A DNA stretch of 64,000 bases. Source: CAWCFV01 sp963794995. Lineage in GTDB: Bacteria > Actinomycetota > Actinomycetes > JACCUZ01. Of the stretch, positions 28,213-37,180 are shown piece after piece (positions within the stretch are counted from its first letter, which is position 1; every line of letters starts with the position of its first letter). Both the position numbers and the translations under genes were made by a program. Where the stretch lies: the NCBI GenBank assembly GCA_963794995.1, contig CAWCFV010000002.1, positions 682,001 through 746,000 of the forward strand, given 5' to 3'. The notes under the pieces were generated by a model that did not search any database, had not been told where the DNA came from, and saw only the letters and a list, made by a program, of their open reading frames with translations.

Positions 28213-28753
28213 GGGGCCGGTGGCCGAGGAGCCCGCCGAGGCACCCGCCGACGACGCCGCCGCAGGCCGCCGGCGGGCCCGGCAGGTGGCTCTGGTCACG
28301 GTCGGCTGCACGGTGGCGGCCGCCACGGCGACCTTCGGCTGGGCCGGGCTGCTGGCCGCGCTGTCCGCCACGGCGGTGGTCACGGGGGCCGTCGCGCTGG
28401 CCACCGTCCCGGCGGCACCCGAGCCGCGGCCCCGGCGGCGTCCGGCGCCGCCGGTCGACAACGCGCCGTTCCGGTCCTACCGCCAGGTGGCCGAGGCCCT
28501 GTCCTGGGCCGAGGTGTCGCCGCGGCACTACGACCTGGGCACCCGGCCGGTCCTCGTACGGCTGCTCGCCGCCCGCCTCGCCGACCGCCACGGTGTGGAC
28601 CTCGCCGCGGACCGCGACGCGGCGCGGGCGCTCGTCGGCGACGACGTGTGGCACTGGCTGGACCCCGACCGCGAGGTCGACCGTCGTGGCCAGCCGCCCG
28701 GCGTCGACCTGGTGACCCTCGAACGCATCGTCGACCGACTGGAGAGTCTGTGA
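28205..28753 (+). CDS. Hypothetical membrane protein of MoxR-DUF58 operon
   Basis: A 182-residue protein with an acidic Ala/Pro N-terminus, two adjacent hydrophobic segments at about residues 28-68, and a soluble C-terminal half (FRSYRQVAEALSWAEV, HYDLGTRPVLVRLLAARL, LVTLERIVDRLESL). No named domain is recognised with confidence. The GTG start lies inside the end of the DUF4129 gene and the stop overlaps moxR as GTGA, so it is an integral operon member, probably a small membrane partner of the MoxR/DUF58 pair. Confidence 0.75.
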   Translation: MAEGPVAEEPAEAPADDAAAGRRRARQVALVTVGCTVAAATATFGWAGLLAALSATAVVTGAVALATVPAAPEPRPRRRPAPPVDNAPFRSYRQVAEALSWAEVSPRHYDLGTRPVLVRLLAARLADRHGVDLAADRDAARALVGDDVWHWLDPDREVDRRGQPPGVDLVTLERIVDRLESL

Positions 28754-29715
28754 CCCCCGCCCCACCAGCCCTCACGCCCGCCGAGACGTCCCGGCTCGCC
28801 CACGCCGTCGTCGCCGAGATCGAGACGGTGGTCGTCGGTCGGCGCCGGGCGCTCGAGCTGGTCATGCTCGGCGTGCTCGGGCGGGGGCACGTCCTGCTCG
28901 AGGACGTGCCCGGCCTCGGCAAGACGCTGATGGCCCGGTGCTTCTCGCAGGCGCTCGGCCTGACCTTCCGCCGGGTGCAGTTCACCCCCGACCTGCTGCC
29001 GGCGGACATCACCGGCCTGTCGGTCTACGACCCCGGCACCCGCTCGTTCGAGTTCCGCCCCGGGCCGGTCTTCACCCAGCTCCTCCTCGCGGACGAGATC
29101 AACCGCACGCCACCCAAGACGCAGGCCGCGCTGCTGGAGGCGATGGCCGAGGAACAGGTCTCCAGCGACGGTGAGACCCGACCCCTCCCCCAGCCCTTCG
29201 TCGTGCTCGCCACCGACAACCCGATCGAGTACGAGGGCACCTACGAGCTGCCGGAGGCGCAGCTGGACCGGTTCCTGCTGCGGGTGTCGCTGGGCTACCT
29301 GTCCCTCGACGACGAGCAGGAGCTGCTGGCCCGCAGGCTGCGCCACGGCTGGTCGCCGCCCGAGCTCTCACCCGTGGTCGACGCCGCGACCGTGGTGGCG
29401 ATGCGCGCCTCGCTGGAGCTCGTCCAGGTCGACCCGTCGGTCCTGCGCTACGCCGCGGCGCTGGTGGGCGCCTCCCGCGAGCACCCCCAGGTCACCGTCG
29501 GGGCCAGCCCCCGCGGGGGCCTCGCGCTGGTGGCGATGGCCCGCGGCCAGGCCGTGCTCGACCGCCGCGACTTCGTCACCCCGGAGGACGTCAAGGCCGT
29601 CGCGGTCCCCGCGCTCGCGCACCGGATCAGCCTCCGGCCCGAGCTGTGGGTGCGCCGGGTCACCGCCGCCGACGTCGTGGCCGACCTGCTGCGCACCGTC
29701 GAGGTGCCCCGCTGA
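28750..29715 (+). CDS. MoxR family AAA+ ATPase (first module)
   Basis: A 321-residue AAA+ ATPase of the MoxR type, which act as chaperones in maturation of protein complexes, often with DUF58/VWA partners. Walker A is EDVPGLGKTLMAR, Walker B LLADEINRTPPKTQ, sensor 1 VLATDNPIEYEGTYELPEAQ, and sensor 2 lies in VGASPRGGLALVA. GTG 28750 overlaps the upstream stop and the TGA overlaps the DUF58 frame. It is a paralogue of the ATPase at 31.7 kb. Confidence 0.94.
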   Translation: MTPAPPALTPAETSRLAHAVVAEIETVVVGRRRALELVMLGVLGRGHVLLEDVPGLGKTLMARCFSQALGLTFRRVQFTPDLLPADITGLSVYDPGTRSFEFRPGPVFTQLLLADEINRTPPKTQAALLEAMAEEQVSSDGETRPLPQPFVVLATDNPIEYEGTYELPEAQLDRFLLRVSLGYLSLDDEQELLARRLRHGWSPPELSPVVDAATVVAMRASLELVQVDPSVLRYAAALVGASREHPQVTVGASPRGGLALVAMARGQAVLDRRDFVTPEDVKAVAVPALAHRISLRPELWVRRVTAADVVADLLRTVEVPR

Positions 29716-31005
29716 CCGCGACCCGTGTCCCGCTCGAGTTCACCGCGACGCCCCTGCCGCGGCGGCTGGCCCTGATGGCCGGGCTGGCCCTGGCCGGCGC
29801 GGTCGCGACCGCCCACGGCGAGCTGCTCGTCTTCGCGGTGGTCCCCCTCGTCCTGCTCGCCATGACGCCGCGCAGCGCGGTCCCGGAGTCCCTCCGGGTG
29901 AGCGTCCGGCTCGGCAGCGACCGGTGCGTGGAGGGCGACGAGGTCGAGCTGACGGTCGTCGTGCGGGTCGATCGGCATCGACGGCATCGACGGCATCGAG
30001 GCCGACCCGGTGCTCCCGGCGTGGACCGGGGCGAGGTTCCTGGGTCGCCACGAGCAGGACGGCGCCCACGTCGCCCGGTGGTCCCTGGTCCCGTCCCGGT
30101 GGGGTCGGCACCGGGTGGGCCCGGTCCGGCTCCTGGTCCGGGCCGGCGCCGGGTCGTTCACGGCCCGTGCCGCCGTCGAGGTCGGCGAGCTGGTCGTCTA
30201 CCCGTCCTCCGCGGCGCTCGCCCGGGCGGTCTCCCCCGCCGAGCTGGCCGCCCCCCTCGGCGAGCACACCAGCCGGGCCACCGGGTCCGGGGTCGAGTTC
30301 GCCGGCATCCGCCCGTACGCGCAGGGCGACCGTCAGCGGGACGTGGACTGGCGCACCTCGGCCCGGCACGGTGACCTGTTCGTCCGGCAGCACGCGGCCG
30401 AGCGCGCGTTCGACCTGGTGCTGGTCCTCGACACCGCGGCCGACGCGGGCGAGCCGGGCCGCTCGACGCTGGACCTCACCGTCCGCGCCGCGACCGGGCT
30501 GGCGCAGACCTACCTGCGCGCCCACGACCGGGTCGGCCTGGTGACCTTCGGCGGCCCGCTGCGCTGGTTGGCGCCGGCCGCGGGGCCGCGCCAGCTCTTC
30601 CAGGTCTGCGAGGCGGTGATGGCCGTGCGGCCGGACGAGGCCGAGGCCGAGGCCGGCCAGCTGCGGCACGGCCTCGGGCACCTGCCGCGCGGGATGCTCC
30701 CGCACCGCGCCTTCGTCGCAGTGCTGACGCCGCTGCTGGACGAGGGGCCGCTGGAGGCGGTCCGGCTGATGCGCGAGCGGGGCTTCGCGCCCCTGGTCGT
30801 CGACGTCCTCGACGCCGAGCCGACGGTCCCGCGCGGCACCCGCGGCGGTGACCTCGTCCTGCGCACCTGGCGGCTGCACCGCGACGCGATGCGGGTCGAG
30901 CTGGCGGCGATGGGGGTCGCGGTCCTCGACTGGGACGGCGAGGCCGAGCTCACCGGGGGCCTGCTGCACGCCATGCGAGCCGCCCGGCCCCGGAGCCGGG
31001 CGTGA
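29712..31005 (+). pseudogene. DUF58 domain protein (first module), frameshifted near 29970
   Basis: The N-terminal frame (two hydrophobic segments, then RSAVPESLRVSVRLG and VEGDEVELTVVVRVD) is open to about 29973. After one extra base it continues as GIDGIDGIEADPVLPAW and the rest of a normal DUF58 protein: GVEFAGIRPYAQGDRQRDVD and WRTSARHGDLFVRQHAAERA, then a VWA-like part with LVLVLDTAADAGEP. The shift lies at a 9-bp repeat (29974-30000). Removing one base near 29970-29973 restores about 430 residues. Flanking genes are intact, so this is either one consensus error or recent inactivation. No ATG or GTG fits the junction; CTG 29712 in a CTGA overlap, or GTG 29646, may start it. Confidence 0.75.
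29974..30000 (+). repeat. Three 9-bp units (GGCATCGAC/G) at the DUF58 frameshift
   Basis: Three copies of GGCATCGAC, the last ending in G, immediately follow GTCGATC. They would encode GID repeats in the restored frame. Loss or gain of whole units keeps frame, so they do not themselves explain the single-base shift next to them. Confidence 0.75.
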
Positions 31006-31583
31006 CAGGCACGACAGGCACGACAGGCACGACCGGCACGACCGGCACGACGGGCACGACCGGCACGACGGGCACGGCCCGACGCGAGTGGGCCGCCCGG
31101 GCCACCGTCCTCGCCTCCGGCACCGCGGTCGCGGCGGTGGCCGCGGTGCCCGATCTCGACCGGTACGTCCTGCTGCTCGGTGGGGCGACGGTCGTGGCCT
31201 GCACCCTGGCCGCCGTGACGCCCTGGCGGCTGACCGGGACCCTGGCCGTGCTGTCGGCGACGCTCACCGTGCTGCTCGCTGGCGCGCTGGACGCCTCGGA
31301 CCTGCGGCCGCTGCAGGCGGTCGTCGACGCGGCCCTGCTCCTGCTCCTCGTGTCCGCCGTCGGCGCACGCGAGGAGATCGGCGCCCGCTCGCCGTACGCC
31401 GCGACCGTCACCAGCCGGTCGGCCCTCCGCCGCGCCGGGCCGCCCGCGACGGCGATGCTCGCAGCAGTGCTGATCGCCGTCACGGCCGCGCCCGACGTCG
31501 TACCCTCGGTGCTGTTGGTGCTCGCCGGCCTGGTGGCCGTGGTGGCTGCCCTGGTCGTTGCCGCAGCCACCCACCGCTCCTAG
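31002..31583 (+). CDS. Hypothetical membrane protein with Thr-Gly repeat N-terminus
   Basis: A 193-residue protein. GTG 31002 overlaps the DUF58 stop as GTGA. The first 25 residues are a TGT repeat from eight 9-bp units. About five hydrophobic segments follow: ATVLASGTAVAAVAAV, YVLLLGGATVVACTLAAV, LAVLSATLTVLLAGAL, AALLLLLVSAVGA and a C-terminal pair. No domain is recognised. It closes the first MoxR-DUF58 operon; 122 bp separate it from the second. Confidence 0.7.
   Translation: MTGTTGTTGTTGTTGTTGTTGTTGTARREWAARATVLASGTAVAAVAAVPDLDRYVLLLGGATVVACTLAAVTPWRLTGTLAVLSATLTVLLAGALDASDLRPLQAVVDAALLLLLVSAVGAREEIGARSPYAATVTSRSALRRAGPPATAMLAAVLIAVTAAPDVVPSVLLVLAGLVAVVAALVVAAATHRS
31005..31076 (+). repeat. 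Eight tandem 9-bp units (ACxGGCACG)
   Basis: Eight copies of ACAGGCACG, ACCGGCACG or ACGGGCACG run directly after the start codon of the hypothetical membrane gene, encoding TGT units. Only the third base of each unit varies, a synonymous position. Copy number is likely variable between isolates. Confidence 0.85.
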
Positions 31584-31705
31584 TCCGACGGTCGCGAGAT
31601 CGTTACCTGTGGGCCCAGCGATGGCTTGGGGTGTGATGACAGACTCCCCCGCAGACCAGGGGACGCGCGTCACAGCCGTCCGGCAGGCGAGCGCGAGGAG
31701 GACCC

Positions 31706-32767
31706 TTGACCGTGGGTGAGACGACGGAGAGCACCCCCGAGAGAACCGGCCTGCGCCCGGACGGCTCGGGGGCTGCGCAGACCGCCCGGGCCGACAAGGC
31801 CGACCTCGCGGCCCTGGCCGACACGACGACCCGGATCCGGCGCGCCGTCGAGAGCGTCATCGAGGGCAAGCGGGAGACGGTCCGGCTCGCGATCACCGTG
31901 ATGCTGGCCGAGGGACACCTGCTCATCGAGGACGTCCCAGGTGTCGGCAAGACGATGCTGGCCAAGGCCCTGGCCCGGTCGGTCGACTGCTCGGTCCGAC
32001 GCGTGCAGTTCACCCCGGACCTGCTGCCGTCCGACATCACCGGCGTCTCCATCTTCAACCAGGAGCGCCGCGAGTTCGAGTTCAAGCCGGGCGCCATCTT
32101 CGCCAACATCGTGGTGGGCGACGAGATCAACCGCGCCTCGCCCAAGACCCAGTCGGCGCTGCTCGAGTGCATGGAGGAGCGACAGGTCACCGTCGACGGT
32201 GAGACCTACGAGCTGGCCGTGCCGTTCATGGTCGTCGCCACCCAGAACCCCATCGAGATGGAAGGCACCTACCCGCTTCCCGAGGCGCAGCGGGACCGTT
32301 TCATGATGCGCCTGTCGATGGGGTACCCGAACGAGCAGGCCGAGCTCACGATGCTCGACACCCACGGCCAGAGCTCGCCGCTCGACGTGCTGGAGCCGGT
32401 CACCGACGCAACAGAGATCGCCGACCTGATCCGCGTGGTCCGCGGCATCCACGTCTCCGACCAGGTCCGGCAGTACGCCGTCGACCTGGTGCTCGCGACC
32501 CGCGCGTCCAGCGAGCTGCGCCTGGGAGCGTCGCCGCGGGCGACCCTGCACCTCGTCCGCGCCGCGCGCGCGGCGGCCGCGCTCGACGACCGCGACTACG
32601 TGCTGCCCGACGACGTGCAGGACCTCGCCGTCGCCGTGCTCGCGCACCGCCTGCTGCCGACCGCCGAGGCCCAGATCGGACGTCGGGCCACCGAGGACAT
32701 CGTCGTCGACATCGTCGCGTCGGTGCCGCTGCCCGACGAGGCACGCACCCGCCGGATGGCACCGTGA
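31706..32767 (+). CDS. MoxR family AAA+ ATPase (second module)
   Basis: A 353-residue paralogue of the ATPase at 28.75 kb. Walker A is EDVPGVGKTMLAKALA, Walker B VVGDEINRASPKTQ, sensor 1 VVATQNPIEMEGTYPLPEAQ, and the sensor 2 region LGASPRATLHLVRAARA. The GAGGAGG site at 31695-31701 precedes TTG 31706 by 4 bases and GTG 31712 by 10; the GTG may be the true start. It is first in a three-gene operon with DUF58 and the TgpA-type transglutaminase, the standard arrangement in actinobacteria. Confidence 0.94.
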   Translation: MTVGETTESTPERTGLRPDGSGAAQTARADKADLAALADTTTRIRRAVESVIEGKRETVRLAITVMLAEGHLLIEDVPGVGKTMLAKALARSVDCSVRRVQFTPDLLPSDITGVSIFNQERREFEFKPGAIFANIVVGDEINRASPKTQSALLECMEERQVTVDGETYELAVPFMVVATQNPIEMEGTYPLPEAQRDRFMMRLSMGYPNEQAELTMLDTHGQSSPLDVLEPVTDATEIADLIRVVRGIHVSDQVRQYAVDLVLATRASSELRLGASPRATLHLVRAARAAAALDDRDYVLPDDVQDLAVAVLAHRLLPTAEAQIGRRATEDIVVDIVASVPLPDEARTRRMAP

Positions 32768-32800
32768 CGAGGGCCCGCGAGGTCGGGGCGAGGCCGATCG

Positions 32801-34096
32801 GTGCGTGACGCGCTGCAGGGGCTGACGACCCGCGGCCGCTCGTTCGTCGCCGCCGGGCTGGCGGTCTTCGCCGCCGCTGTCGCGACCTCCCAGAAGGACC
32901 TCCTGCGGATCGCCATCCTGCTCCTGGCCCTGCCCATCGTCAGTGCGCTCGTCGTCGCGCGCACGCGCTACCGGCTGTCCTCACGCCGCCGGCTGTCGTC
33001 GGCGCGCACCGCTGCCGGCCAGGACACCGCCGTGACGCTCCGGCTGGACAACATCTCGCGGCTCCCGACCGGCCTGCTCCTGGTCGAGGACAAGGTGCCG
33101 TACGTGCTGGGCTCCCGTCCGCGCTTCGTGCTCGACCGCGTCGAGCCGCGCGGCCGGCGCGAGGTCACCTACACCGTGCGCTCCGACGTACGCGGCCGCT
33201 ACGACCTCGGGCCGCTGGCGATCCGCCTCACCGACCCGTTCGGCATGTGCGAGCTGCAGCGGTCCTTCACCGCGCGCGACACCCTCGTCGTGACCCCTCC
33301 GGTCGCCCAGCTGCCGTCGGTCGCGCTGACCGGCGAGTGGGCCGGCAGCGGCGAGAGCAACGCCCGCTCGCTCGCGAGCTCGGGCGAGGACGACGCCGGG
33401 GTCCGTGAGTACCGGCAGGGCGACGACCTGCGCCGCGTGCACTGGCGCTCGACCGCCCGCCTCGACAAGGTCATGGTCCGGCGCGAGGAGCAGCCCTGGC
33501 AGGCGCGCGCCACCGTTCTGCTGGACTCCCGGGGCTCCGCCCACGGCGGCGAGGGTCCGGCGTCGTCCTTCGAGTGGGCCGTCGCTGCCGCCGCGTCGAT
33601 CGGGGTGCACCTGGTGCGCTCCGGCTACCACGTCCGGCTGCTCACCGACACCGGCGCTGCGATCGAAGGGTCGAACCTCGGCGTCGACGGCGGCAGCAGC
33701 GATGTGGAGGGGGCGCTGCTCGACGGGCTCGCCGTCCTGCGGATGTCCGGGAGCGCGAGCCTGCGGGACTCCGCCGCGGCGCTGCGGCGCGGTGGCGGTG
33801 ACGGGCTGCTGGTCGCCGTCCTGGGCACCCTCGACCTCGAGGAGACCAGGCTGCTCGCACGGCTACGTCACGGGTCGACGGCAGCCATCGCCCTGGTGCT
33901 CGACACCCCCACCTGGAGCGCCACCCACAGCACCCGGACCGGTGGCGCCGACGTCGCCGGCTCGGCCGAGCTGCTGCGCGCCTCGGGCTGGCGGGTGCTG
34001 CGGGTCGCGGCGGGCGACTCGCTGCCGGACATGTGGGCCAACGCCGGCCGGCACCGGTCCGCGGTCGGGCGCCACCTCGTGGGCGGCCGGCCATGA
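32801..34096 (+). CDS. DUF58 domain protein (second module)
   Basis: A 431-residue membrane protein: two N-terminal hydrophobic segments (SFVAAGLAVFAAAVATSQ; LLRIAILLLALPIVSALVVA), a beta-rich extracytoplasmic-type region, and the DUF58 signature DDAGVREYRQGDDLRRVHWR followed by STARLDKVMVRREEQPW. Its C-terminal part has the VWA-like fold (ATVLLDSRGS). DUF58 proteins pair with MoxR ATPases; the function is not established. The stop TGA at 34094-34096 overlaps an ATG at 34093, the first copy of a duplicated gene junction. Confidence 0.93.
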   Translation: MRDALQGLTTRGRSFVAAGLAVFAAAVATSQKDLLRIAILLLALPIVSALVVARTRYRLSSRRRLSSARTAAGQDTAVTLRLDNISRLPTGLLLVEDKVPYVLGSRPRFVLDRVEPRGRREVTYTVRSDVRGRYDLGPLAIRLTDPFGMCELQRSFTARDTLVVTPPVAQLPSVALTGEWAGSGESNARSLASSGEDDAGVREYRQGDDLRRVHWRSTARLDKVMVRREEQPWQARATVLLDSRGSAHGGEGPASSFEWAVAAAASIGVHLVRSGYHVRLLTDTGAAIEGSNLGVDGGSSDVEGALLDGLAVLRMSGSASLRDSAAALRRGGGDGLLVAVLGTLDLEETRLLARLRHGSTAAIALVLDTPTWSATHSTRTGGADVAGSAELLRASGWRVLRVAAGDSLPDMWANAGRHRSAVGRHLVGGRP

Positions 34097-34152
34097 CCCG
34101 CGGCCGGCACCGGTCCGCGGTCGGGGGCCACCTCGTGGGCGGCCGGCCATGA
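34045..34152 (+). repeat. Tandem duplication (period 56 bp) of the DUF58 gene end
   Basis: The 52 bp at 34045-34096, ending CGGCCGGCCATGA, recur at 34101-34152 with one mismatch (GGGCGCC versus GGGGGCC). Each copy carries an ATGA stop-start overlap. The first copy ends the DUF58 gene; the second starts the transglutaminase at 34149. Between them ATG 34093 opens a 19-codon frame that ends at TGA 34150-34152. The duplication therefore inserted a mini-frame but kept stop-start coupling at both joins. Confidence 0.9.
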
Positions 34153-36530
34153 ACGCCGGCTCGCTCCGGATGCCGCTGGCAGCCGCCTTCGCGACGCTCA
34201 CCGCGGCGGTCTGCCTCGGACCCACCTACCTCACCGGCCGGTGGTTCCTGCCCACCGCGTTCGGCGTGCTCGTGGTCGGGACCGGCTGCGAGGTCGCCCG
34301 GCGCGCCGGGGCGTCGCGGCCGACGGTGCCGTTCGGCGGGCTCGCGGCGCTCGCCGCGTACCTCCTGCTTCGCTACGCCGGCGACCAGGCGCTGTTCGGC
34401 GTGGTGCCGTGGACCGACTCCGTCGCCCGCCTCGGCGACCTCGGAGCGGCAGGGCTCCGGGACATCGACCGCTATGCCGCGCCGATCGGTGTGTCGCCCG
34501 GCATCGAGCTGATCACCGTGGCCGGCGTCGGGCTGGTCGCGCTGCTCGTCGACACCCTCGCGGTGACCTGGCGCCGGGCCGCACTCGCCGGGCTGCCCCT
34601 CCTGGTGCTCTACACGGTGCCGAGCGCGGTGGCCCCCGAAGGCGTGAGCTGGGTGGCGTTCAGCCTGTGCGGCATCGCGTTCCTCACCCTGCTGCTGACC
34701 GAGTCGAGGGAGCGCGTGAGCCGGTGGGGCCGGCCGATGCGCTACAGCGTCGACCGCGCCAACTACCGGCCCGAGGTCGAGACCGCACCTCTCGGGCAGG
34801 TGGGCCGCCGGGTCGGAGCGACCGCGCTGGGCCTCGCGCTGATCGTCCCCGCCGCGCTCCCCGACCTGACGGCGAGCTCCTTCGGGTTCGGCGGCGGCGG
34901 CTTCGGCCGCGGCAGCGGTGGCGGCACCAAGGTCACGGTGATCAACCCGATCCTCGAGCTCGGCGAGAGCCTGCGGCAGGGCGAGAACACCCCGCTGCTG
35001 CGCTACCGCGGCCGGCCCACCTACCTGCGGCTGGTCGGCCTCGACGAGTTCACCGGCGACACCTGGGCGCCGAGCGACCTCAAGGTGTCCCGCGACGACA
35101 ACGACGTCGAGAACGGCATCGTCGCGCCACCCGGGCTGAGCGAGGCCGTGCCACGGACCCGGCGCGGCTACCAGGTGGAGGTGTTCGACCTCGACCAGCA
35201 GTGGCTGCCCCTGCCCTACCCGGCGGCGCGGGTCCGCGACATCGACGGCACCTGGCTCTACGACGCCTCCACGTTCAACGTCTTCGGCGAGAACAGCTCC
35301 ACCCGCCAGATCGACTACCGGGTGTCGGCCCTCGACGTGGCACCCAGCGCGGGACAGCTGGCAGAAGCGGCCGACTCCACGCCGCCGGCGTTGAGCCGGT
35401 ACCTCGAGCTGCCCGAGGACATGGACCCGGTCATCCTGGCCACCGCCGAGGACGTCACCCGGGAGGCCGCGAACGACTACGCCAAGGCGATGGCCCTGCA
35501 GCAGTGGCTGGTGAACCCGGTCAACTTCACCTACTCCCAGACCGTCGACTCGGCCGGTCCCGGGAACGGCAACGGCGCCTCGGCGATCGTGGCCTTCCTC
35601 CAGACCGGGCGGGGCTACTGCGTGCAGTTCGCCTCGACGATGGCCGTCATGGCCCGGCTCCTCGAGATCCCGGCCCGGGTCGCCGTCGGCTTCACCTCCG
35701 GCGAGCTGCAGCCCGACGGCACGCGCCTGGTGCGGGCGCACGACGCACACGCCTGGCCCGAGCTGTACTTCCAGGGCGTCGGCTGGCTGCGCTTCGAGCC
35801 CACTCCCGGCGGGCCGGCGTCGCCGCGCACACCGGCCTACGCCCAGCCGCGGCAGGACGGCGCGACGCCGACCGACGGGCCCAGCGCCAGTGCCAGCCCG
35901 ACCCCGACCAGCACGGCGACCGGCGAGGCCGGGGCCAACCCCCGACTGCGCGAGGACATCTTCGAGCCGTCGGCGACCGGCGGTGGCGGCATCGGCGCCG
36001 GCCCGGTGCGGATCCCGGTCGTCCCGTTCTTCCTCGGCGTCGGCGCCCTGCTGCTGCTGGCCGTCCCTGCCGTGACCCGCGTCCTGCGCCGCCGACGGCG
36101 GTGGCAGGGCGCCGCGACGCCCACGGCGCAGGCGCTGGCCGCCTGGGCCGACCTGCTGGACGACCTGCTCGACCACGGGCAGGTCTGGGACCCCAGCGAC
36201 CCGCCGCGCCGCGGCGCCGCTCGCCTCGTCGACCGGCTGCACCTGGTCGGCGCCCCGGCCGAGGCCCTGCACCGACTGGCGTCGGCCACCGAGCGGGCGC
36301 GCTACGCCCCGGAGATGACTCCGGTCGGCGACCTGCACGCCGACGCCGACACCGTCCGGGCCGCGCTGTCCGAGCACGCGTCGCGGTACACCCGGTGGCG
36401 GGCCCGGCTGGTGCCGCGGTCGACCCGCAGCGTCGCGACGGCGCTGGCCGACCGGTTCGCCGACGGACTGGACGCGCTCGACACCGGCTGGGCCGCGCTC
36501 GGGACGCGGCTGCGGCTGCGGCGCGGGTGA
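34149..36530 (+). CDS. TgpA-type membrane transglutaminase (DUF3488 plus transglutaminase-like)
   Basis: A 793-residue protein: an N-terminal block of about six transmembrane helices (DUF3488/TgpA_N), a large extracytoplasmic region, the transglutaminase-like domain, a Ser/Thr/Pro linker, one more helix (PVVPFFLGVGALLLLAVPAV) and a cytoplasmic DUF4129-like tail. Catalytic Cys491 is in GRGYCVQFAST and His534 in AHDAHAWPE; the third-residue segment reads LRFEPTPGG. Family members are proposed to modify or cross-link envelope proteins; the substrate is unknown. It is coupled to DUF58 through the duplicated ATGA. Confidence 0.93.
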   Translation: MNAGSLRMPLAAAFATLTAAVCLGPTYLTGRWFLPTAFGVLVVGTGCEVARRAGASRPTVPFGGLAALAAYLLLRYAGDQALFGVVPWTDSVARLGDLGAAGLRDIDRYAAPIGVSPGIELITVAGVGLVALLVDTLAVTWRRAALAGLPLLVLYTVPSAVAPEGVSWVAFSLCGIAFLTLLLTESRERVSRWGRPMRYSVDRANYRPEVETAPLGQVGRRVGATALGLALIVPAALPDLTASSFGFGGGGFGRGSGGGTKVTVINPILELGESLRQGENTPLLRYRGRPTYLRLVGLDEFTGDTWAPSDLKVSRDDNDVENGIVAPPGLSEAVPRTRRGYQVEVFDLDQQWLPLPYPAARVRDIDGTWLYDASTFNVFGENSSTRQIDYRVSALDVAPSAGQLAEAADSTPPALSRYLELPEDMDPVILATAEDVTREAANDYAKAMALQQWLVNPVNFTYSQTVDSAGPGNGNGASAIVAFLQTGRGYCVQFASTMAVMARLLEIPARVAVGFTSGELQPDGTRLVRAHDAHAWPELYFQGVGWLRFEPTPGGPASPRTPAYAQPRQDGATPTDGPSASASPTPTSTATGEAGANPRLREDIFEPSATGGGGIGAGPVRIPVVPFFLGVGALLLLAVPAVTRVLRRRRRWQGAATPTAQALAAWADLLDDLLDHGQVWDPSDPPRRGAARLVDRLHLVGAPAEALHRLASATERARYAPEMTPVGDLHADADTVRAALSEHASRYTRWRARLVPRSTRSVATALADRFADGLDALDTGWAALGTRLRLRRG

Positions 36531-36558
36531 CCGGTCCCCTCACGGGTCCCGGAGGCGG

Positions 36559-36990
36559 TCAGAAGCCGCCGCGGCCGTTCTCGTCGCGGCGGCGGTTCCA
36601 GCGCTCTTCCATCCGGGCCATGAAGCCACCGGAGGACTTCTGCCGCCGGGTGGCCGTGCCGGCCGTGTGCGGCGTCCGGCGGACCCCGCTGGGGTCGACG
36701 ACGCCGAGCTGCGCCGCGGTCGTCACCGCGCGGTAGCTCGTCACCGCGAAGAACGCGCACCCGAGCATCAGGACGAACCCCGCGATGCTCACGGGGATGG
36801 CCTGCGCGACCAGCCCGGTCATGAGCAGGACCACACCGAGGGCGAACCCGATTCCGGCGAGCAGGACGCGGCGACGGAAGTTGCTGCGGGGGTCCTTGCC
36901 ACGCAGGGAGGACGCGAACTTCGGGTCCTCGGCGTAGAGGGCGCGCTCCATCTGCTCGAGCAGTCGCTGCTCGTGCTCGGAGAGCGGCAC
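36559..36990 (-). CDS. DUF3040 family small membrane protein
   Basis: A 143-residue protein starting with the family motif MPLSEHEQRLLEQMERALYA and DPKFASSLRG. Two hydrophobic helices follow (VLLAGIGFALGVVLLMTGLV; IPVSIAGFVLMLGCAFFAV) and then a basic Arg/Gly-rich tail. The start follows GAGGAGGAG. DUF3040 proteins are confined to actinobacteria and are frequent near division and DNA-repair genes; the function is unknown. It converges with the transglutaminase gene, with 28 bp between. Confidence 0.92.
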   Translation of the reverse strand: MPLSEHEQRLLEQMERALYAEDPKFASSLRGKDPRSNFRRRVLLAGIGFALGVVLLMTGLVAQAIPVSIAGFVLMLGCAFFAVTSYRAVTTAAQLGVVDPSGVRRTPHTAGTATRRQKSSGGFMARMEERWNRRRDENGRGGF

Positions 36991-37180
36991 GGTCTCCTCC
37001 TCGGGGACAAACCGTCCAAGTGCAGGGTGCGCGACCTACCGGTGCGTAGACCCAGGATATGCGCCAGGACCGGCGGATGAAACCCGGTCCCCCAAGTCGG
37101 GGGACGGCCGGCCTGCGAACGGTGCATCGGGACGATCGGCCCTCGTCCGGACGGACCCCTCCCGGCCCCCCGGCGGCGGG

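Noticed and set aside
29960..30000. Programmed ribosomal frameshift in the first DUF58 gene
   Set aside because: No slippery heptamer or following pseudoknot was seen; a simple indel explains it better.
34093..34152. 19-codon frame between DUF58 and the transglutaminase as a gene
   Set aside because: It is made entirely of the duplicated DUF58 end read in another frame, so it is reported only as part of the duplication.
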